Assembly: GCA_027382625.1 (NCBI GenBank)
Contig: JAJKFJ010012468.1
Location: 1-12,257 of the forward strand
Direction: 5' to 3'
Length of the DNA stretch: 12,257 nucleotides
Source of the DNA: Tetmemena sp. SeJ-2015
Taxonomy: Eukaryota; Ciliophora; Spirotrichea; Sporadotrichida; Oxytrichidae
Shown here in pieces: positions 9,257-12,257 of this stretch. A model generated the notes under the pieces. It saw nothing but the letters and a program-made list of their open reading frames with translations, searched no databases and was not told the origin of the DNA. The translations under genes and the position numbers were made by a program. The stretch's first letter is position 1. The number at the start of each line of letters is the position of its first letter.

Positions 9257-11093
9257 TCAGAATTTTCTTAAAATATTTTAAAATTCTACTTTATGGAAGG
9301 ATAAAATTAAGCTTTCATTCAATAACATGCAATCTAAAATACAAAATAGTCCTAGGATAGAACTATACAGATACAATTGATTGATTAAATTCATGAAGTG
9401 AGCATGATTTTGTTTGAAATTTGCTTTAAAAATTTGCATCATTAGATCATTTTTCAAATAGATCTTATATGTTAATTCACCTCCCTCAAAGTATGTTCTG
9501 GCTTTCACATTAATTAATTTATATAGGAATTTTTGAAAGATTTCTCCTTTTATCTTACCAAGCTTTTTAAAATTCATTCTAAGAATTTATCTTGGATTTT
9601 CATCTTATTGAATTTATGATGAATTGATAAACTTTTCAATCTCCGCGTAATGTTCAACTAGGCTTTGTCGCCCATTTTATTAAAAAAATATTAACCAAAA
9701 TTAAATCAGGTGAGCTTTTACTAAGCACAATTTTTATTTTTGAAAATGAATTGATGATTATCTTATCTTTTTTTATCCTTTAATATCCTTTTCCTAAGTG
9801 AGGATTTCCAAAAAAATTGATAATAGCCTCAAAATTATAGTCAATCATTTTATTAAGAGCTTTTAAATAATTCTTATGATTATCACTTTTTAGTCTATAA
9901 CATGAAAAAAGAGGTAGTGAAGAAGGGCTACACGACTTTCAATTGCCTCTCTCCTTGTATCTACAAAGAAAACTCAACCATGATTTAGAATTTACTATGG
10001 AAAAATTTAGAGATAAGCGTAAATCAATAGAAGTAGTAAATCATAATCTTCTAAAGATATGCGATCAATAAAATCATTTTAAATCGCAATCAAATAGTAA
10101 ACCCCTTTAGATGGAATAAGCTGAAATAAGCTGAAATAAGCTCAGTGAAAATTTTATCAAGTTATTTAATTACGAAGTGAGATAATCAATCAATGAGGAT
10201 AGACTAAGTGTTCTTGGGCCGATATATTACTCTTTTTGCTGCATTGCTTAATGGGAATTCATCCTAGTTTTCTTTCGAGGATGGCCTTATTGCTCACCGA
10301 TACCTACTTCTCCTTTTGAATGGGTTTACTAACAAACAAAAAATAATTGTTTCCTTGGACCAGAGGGTCTCGATGACATTGTAAATATCTTTAAGCTTTT
10401 TAATGGTTTCACCTTGAAAGCAGGAGGCATACTCCTAACTATAAGTATCGTGGAGATATCTTTGAGTAAGATCTTTACACATACTCTAATGACTCGAGAT
10501 AATTGCGTGCTGATTGGAAATTCTTTTGATTAGCACAAAGGAAAACGAAGTTAAATTATTTTTCAAAGCTCTTGTACAGGGACTGCATCGATGAATTATT
10601 TATCATTCATTAAATTCTAGTTAAGTTCATGAGAGTGTCTGACCTTGGAATATAGGGCATAAAAAATGTTAATTATATTGTTAATATGCCTGTTTGAGTA
10701 TTGCTAATGATGCCTTTAAAAATCTTTTTGTTCAAAACATTTCTTTGGAACTGTATTTACCTAACCTTTCTTTATCGATTGCCCCCATTAATAGAATTTG
10801 AAAGTATTTTTTATTCTGCTGATTATTAATTATTTATACTTTAACTTTTTCTTGTCTAAATTTAATTTTTCATTAAATGCTTTGAACAGTAGTTTGCAGA
10901 TTCCTGAGTCTCTCTCCTTGACAAATTTTATTTAATTGTATAAAACTTCTAAATTTTATATTTTATAAGATTCCAACAAGATAATCAACAGTTTCCTAAA
11001 ATTTAAGAAGAATTATTAATAAATTAAATTATTCGAAATTTGCTTTTTGAAATTCGAAATTTGTTCGTAAATTATTCGAAATATAAAATAGGA
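9257..11093 (-). CDS. Long unknown protein gene cut by many short IESs
   Basis: The minus strand from 11093 to TGA 9257-9259 carries coding-like sequence that changes frame repeatedly. One frame is open 11093-10566 (176 codons) and, in the same frame, 10562-10077 (162 codons). Successive segments contain IQNLEVLYNQIKFVKERDSG, then NDKQFNFVFLCANQKNF, NYLESLEYVQRYLHDTYSQE, GETIKKLKDIYNVIETLWSK, IQNDFIDRISLEDYDLLLL, YLKALNKMIDYNFEAIINFF, LVEHYAEIEKFINSSQIQQ and KARTYFEGGELTYKIYL, ending QNILRKF. The last segment has 100 codons without any stop triplet. Joins at repeats AATTATTT, ATCTTT, ATTTAGA and GCTTT restore the frame; TCAA and ATGA are weaker. The piece between about 10330 and 10145 and the order near 10700 are not resolved. 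The product would exceed 400 residues, mostly helical by composition, with a hydrophobic stretch (SSILGLFCILDCMLL) near the C-terminus. I recognise no family. It is at the 5' side of A+T-rich DNA; no start codon is assigned. Confidence 0.55.
9662..9718 (-). other. IES with GCTTT pointer
   Basis: GCTTT at 9662-9666 and 9714-9718 encloses 47 bases. Removing 52 bp joins KIKIVLSKS to LVEHYAEIEKF, moving between two frames that each show codon bias and are each closed by TGA if read through. The insert is A+T-rich with a T7 run. Confidence 0.6.
9876..9905 (-). other. Tentative IES with ATGA pointer
   Basis: ATGA at 9876-9879 and 9902-9905; removing 26 bp joins LLHYLFFH to KNYLKALNKM in frame. The 4-bp repeat alone is weak evidence; the restored reading is the main support. 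Confidence 0.4.
9939..9977 (-). other. Tentative IES with TCAA pointer
   Basis: TCAA at 9939-9942 and 9974-9977; removing 35 bp joins LQIMVE to SRVALLHYL in frame. An alternative reading keeps FFVDTRREAIE from the insert in the same downstream frame, so this boundary is uncertain. Confidence 0.3.
9983..10011 (-). other. IES with ATTTAGA pointer
   Basis: The 7-bp repeat ATTTAGA occurs at 9983-9989 and 10005-10011. Removing 22 bp (15 unique plus one pointer) changes frame by one and joins LLIYAYLQ to IMVE, passing a TGA at 9974-9976 that stops the unspliced frame. Confidence 0.5.
10115..10142. repeat. Tandem repeat of a 10-bp unit, possibly acting as an IES
   Basis: AATAAGCT recurs at 10115-10122, 10125-10132 and 10135-10142, giving nearly three copies of GAAATAAGCT. 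On the minus strand, removing two units (20 bp, with the 8-bp repeat as pointer) joins LDKIFTE to LIPSKGVYYLIAIQ; removing one unit instead joins another upstream frame. It is therefore either a short IES made of repeats or a tandem duplication within coding DNA. Confidence 0.55.
10458..10476 (-). other. Very short IES with ATCTTT pointer
   Basis: ATCTTT at 10458-10463 and 10471-10476 are separated by only 7 bases (GAGTAAG). Removing 13 bp joins LESLEYVQR to YLHDTYSQEYASCF, both in frames with good protein-like content. It would be among the shortest eliminated sequences, so it needs direct testing. Confidence 0.5.
10554..10601 (-). other. IES with 8-bp AATTATTT pointer
   Basis: AATTATTT occurs at 10554-10561 and 10594-10601, 40 bp apart. 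Removing 40 bp joins NQNLMNDKQF to NFVFLCANQKNFQSA and avoids the TGA at 10563-10565. An 8-bp repeat at the frame-correct spacing and exactly at the change of best frame is one of the stronger cases here. Confidence 0.65.
11026..11082. repeat. Direct repeat AAATTATTCGAAAT
   Basis: The 14-mer AAATTATTCGAAAT occurs at 11026-11039 and 11069-11082, with a third related piece (AAATTCGAAATTTG) between them. The spacing is 43 bp. It lies at the 5' edge of the long minus-strand gene. It may be a short tandem array or a pointer-like repeat of an IES; the frame data there do not decide. Confidence 0.5.
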
Positions 11094-11212
11094 TCATCTC
11101 CTTTTATAGGAGAGAATTTAATGCAAAATCGTGAATTGTTTTTTCGCTTAAATAACGTCTTATTAATTCAGACTCTTTAATATTATTTGAGGTTTCAGCT
11201 AATACATTTAAA

Positions 11213-11430
11213 ATGGAGCCTTGATATTTCATCGAAGAAGCTGGCCATGATACCCTTTACGGCTACAACTTCAAGTCATTGATTCTACCACACGCTTAAG
11301 CAGCGCTTTTTTTGCAGGAGGAGTCACATTACTTCATTCATAGAATGTTCTGGAAGCCAACCTCTATTATTCTTGAGTTCTCTGGAGAGGGATGAGAATT
11401 CCTGAAAATGCTTCTTGAAGAGCTAAATAG
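11213..11430 (+). other. Coding-like island upstream of the 11431 gene
   Basis: Less A+T-rich than the surroundings. The plus frame beginning ATG 11213 is followed by a TGA after three codons, then runs from 11225 to TGA 11390 with GHDTLYGYNFKSLILPHA and EESHYFIHRMFWKPTSIIL. G is at codon position 1 in about 19 of 69 codons and at position 2 in 9, so it looks translated. A 7-bp repeat TTCTTGA at 11370-11376 and 11412-11418 would remove the second TGA if it were a pointer. It may be the 5' part of the downstream gene, but the frame step into 11431 is not resolved. No domain recognised. Confidence 0.4.
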
Positions 11431-12191
11431 ATGTCTTCTTATACCTTGTACCAATCACTTACCGCGCTAGGACAAAATGCTCTATCTTTTCGCGCTCCTT
11501 CATATGCCTGTGATCCGAGGGTTACCTCAACTGAGCAGTTCTCCCTACAAATGGCGATCCGAATGGAAACTAAGAGCGGTTATCTAAATACATTACTCGT
11601 CGCGCACAACTATGAATTCACTTGTATCCTACTTGAGCTAATTGACGAAGTGATGGAGCGAATAGGCGGGGTTGAAGGTGCGAATTGGCTGAATCAATGG
11701 TGCGAATTGGCGGGGTAAGTAAAAGCGTACTTTTGATTCACATCTATTATTTTTAGTGCAGACCTCCAATTTGTTCCATTCTTCTATCTTTAGGATAACT
11801 AACCTTCCTTAAAGCTCAAATTGCAGTGCAGAGTCAACACTGGAAGCAGAAAGCACTAAGACTCTAGCCAAACCTTGCCCTGAGAATGCTATGTTAAGGG
11901 AAATGAGACAGAAAAGTCCAGATTAAGTTAGAAATCAGAAGTGCAGTGAGTGGAGTCATTAATAGAGAGCTAAAAGAGTTGAACTACTAGCAGCAAGAAA
12001 TCTCACCTGAGTTTAAGACAATCCTAGGACTACAGATTCAAGAGCTAAACTACTCAACAAGAAGTACATACTCAGGCCAATATTACTAAAATCGCAAATT
12101 AAGCTATAAAACCCCAATTACAGTAAGGGCTAATATAGGTAGGAATTTAATGAAAATTAGGAGATTGTTAAATTAAATCAAAAATTAATGA
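11431..12191 (+). CDS. Unknown protein gene with one intron and two IESs
   Basis: The first segment, ATG 11431 to 11714, has 94 codons with no stop triplet of any kind and is less A+T-rich than its surroundings. A 42-nt GT-AG intron follows (11715-11756). After removing an IES with 8-bp pointer AGTGCAGA and a second with GTTA, the frame continues to TGA 12189-12191. The pieces 284 + 6 + 64 + 261 nt sum to 615, exactly 205 codons. The protein starts MSSYTLYQSLTALGQNALSF, contains IDEVMERIGGVEGANWLNQ, crosses the junction as WCELAG-AESTLEAESTK, then SGVINRELKELNYQQQE and TPITVRANIGRNLMKIRR, and ends LLNQIKNQ. In-frame TAG and TAA codons in the last segment read as Gln. I recognise no family. 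The upstream coding-like island could add residues, so the start is provisional. Confidence 0.65.
11715..11756 (+). other. Spliceosomal-type intron, 42 nt
   Basis: The 5' end is GTAAGT (11715-11720), the consensus donor; the 3' end is a pyrimidine-rich ATTATTTTTAG. At 42 nt it keeps the frame. Read through in the ciliate code, the frame would end at TGA 11734-11736, so splicing matters. The terminal AG at 11755-11756 is also the first two bases of the pointer AGTGCAGA. Confidence 0.65.
11755..11832 (+). other. IES with 8-bp AGTGCAGA pointer overlapping the 3' splice site
   Basis: AGTGCAGA occurs at 11755-11762 and 11825-11832 and encloses 62 bases. Removing 70 bp together with the intron joins CELAG to AESTLEAESTKTLAKP in frame. 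Without it, the exon after the splice site runs into a different frame that stops early. The downstream segment has G at codon position 1 in about 17 of 58 codons. Confidence 0.7.
11893..11930 (+). other. Tentative IES with GTTA pointer
   Basis: GTTA at 11893-11896 and 11927-11930; removing 34 bp joins PCPENAML to EIRSAVSGVINREL and makes the whole gene a multiple of three. The pointer is only 4 bp and the insert itself reads as plausible protein, so the boundary is not secure. Confidence 0.4.
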
Positions 12192-12257
12192 TCAATTTAC
12201 ATTAGTTAAAAATCAGAAATTAAATATATAAATACGACTGATCCAACTTATTCCTAT

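Noticed and set aside
1..12257. Fungal repeat-induced point mutation as the cause of A+T-richness and stop codons
   Set aside because: TAA/TAG fall at Gln positions as RIP could produce, but TpA/ApT in sampled lines is near or below 1, and the kinase frame has no TGA over more than 190 codons. Pointer-flanked inserts are not explained by RIP.

Overview
This window reads as germline (micronuclear) DNA of a ciliate, most likely a hypotrich/stichotrich such as the Oxytricha-Stylonychia group. Three things support this. First, it is about 70% A+T, and standard-code frames are short everywhere. When TAA and TAG are read as glutamine and TGA as stop, protein-like frames appear, above all a protein kinase at 3834-4555 (minus) with recognisable catalytic motifs and nine in-frame TAA/TAG codons. 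Second, these frames break at short A+T-rich inserts flanked by direct repeats of 4-8 bp. Removing the insert plus one repeat copy restores the frame, which is how hypotrich internal eliminated sequences (IESs) and their 'pointers' behave. Third, the kinase has the look of the expanded ciliate kinase families. Genus is not assignable, and all functions other than the kinase are unassigned.

Layout. 1-1333: A+T-rich, no convincing gene. 1334-1756 (-): probable coding fragment. 1846-3589 (-): coding-like but unresolved frames. 3834-4555 (-): kinase with one IES. 4401-4964: inverted repeat of about 560 bp whose arms carry kinase sequence and whose middle is about 57% G+C. 4842-5165 (+): a second, decayed kinase copy running the other way. 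5861-6325 (+): weak ORF. 6538-7110 (-): unknown gene with two IESs. 8217-8531 (-): ORF of unknown function. 9257-11093 (-): long unknown gene cut by many short IESs. 11431-12191 (+): unknown gene with one spliceosomal-type intron and two IESs, the first overlapping the 3' splice site.

The genes do not form an operon or pathway. They look like independent macronuclear-destined loci (each perhaps a future gene-sized chromosome) set in germline-limited DNA. No rRNA, tRNA, CRISPR array, C4A4-type telomeric repeat or identifiable transposase was seen. In such A+T-rich DNA any single frame-restoring repeat can occur by chance. The case rests on their number, their frame arithmetic and the kinase; a macronuclear sequence from the same organism would settle it.
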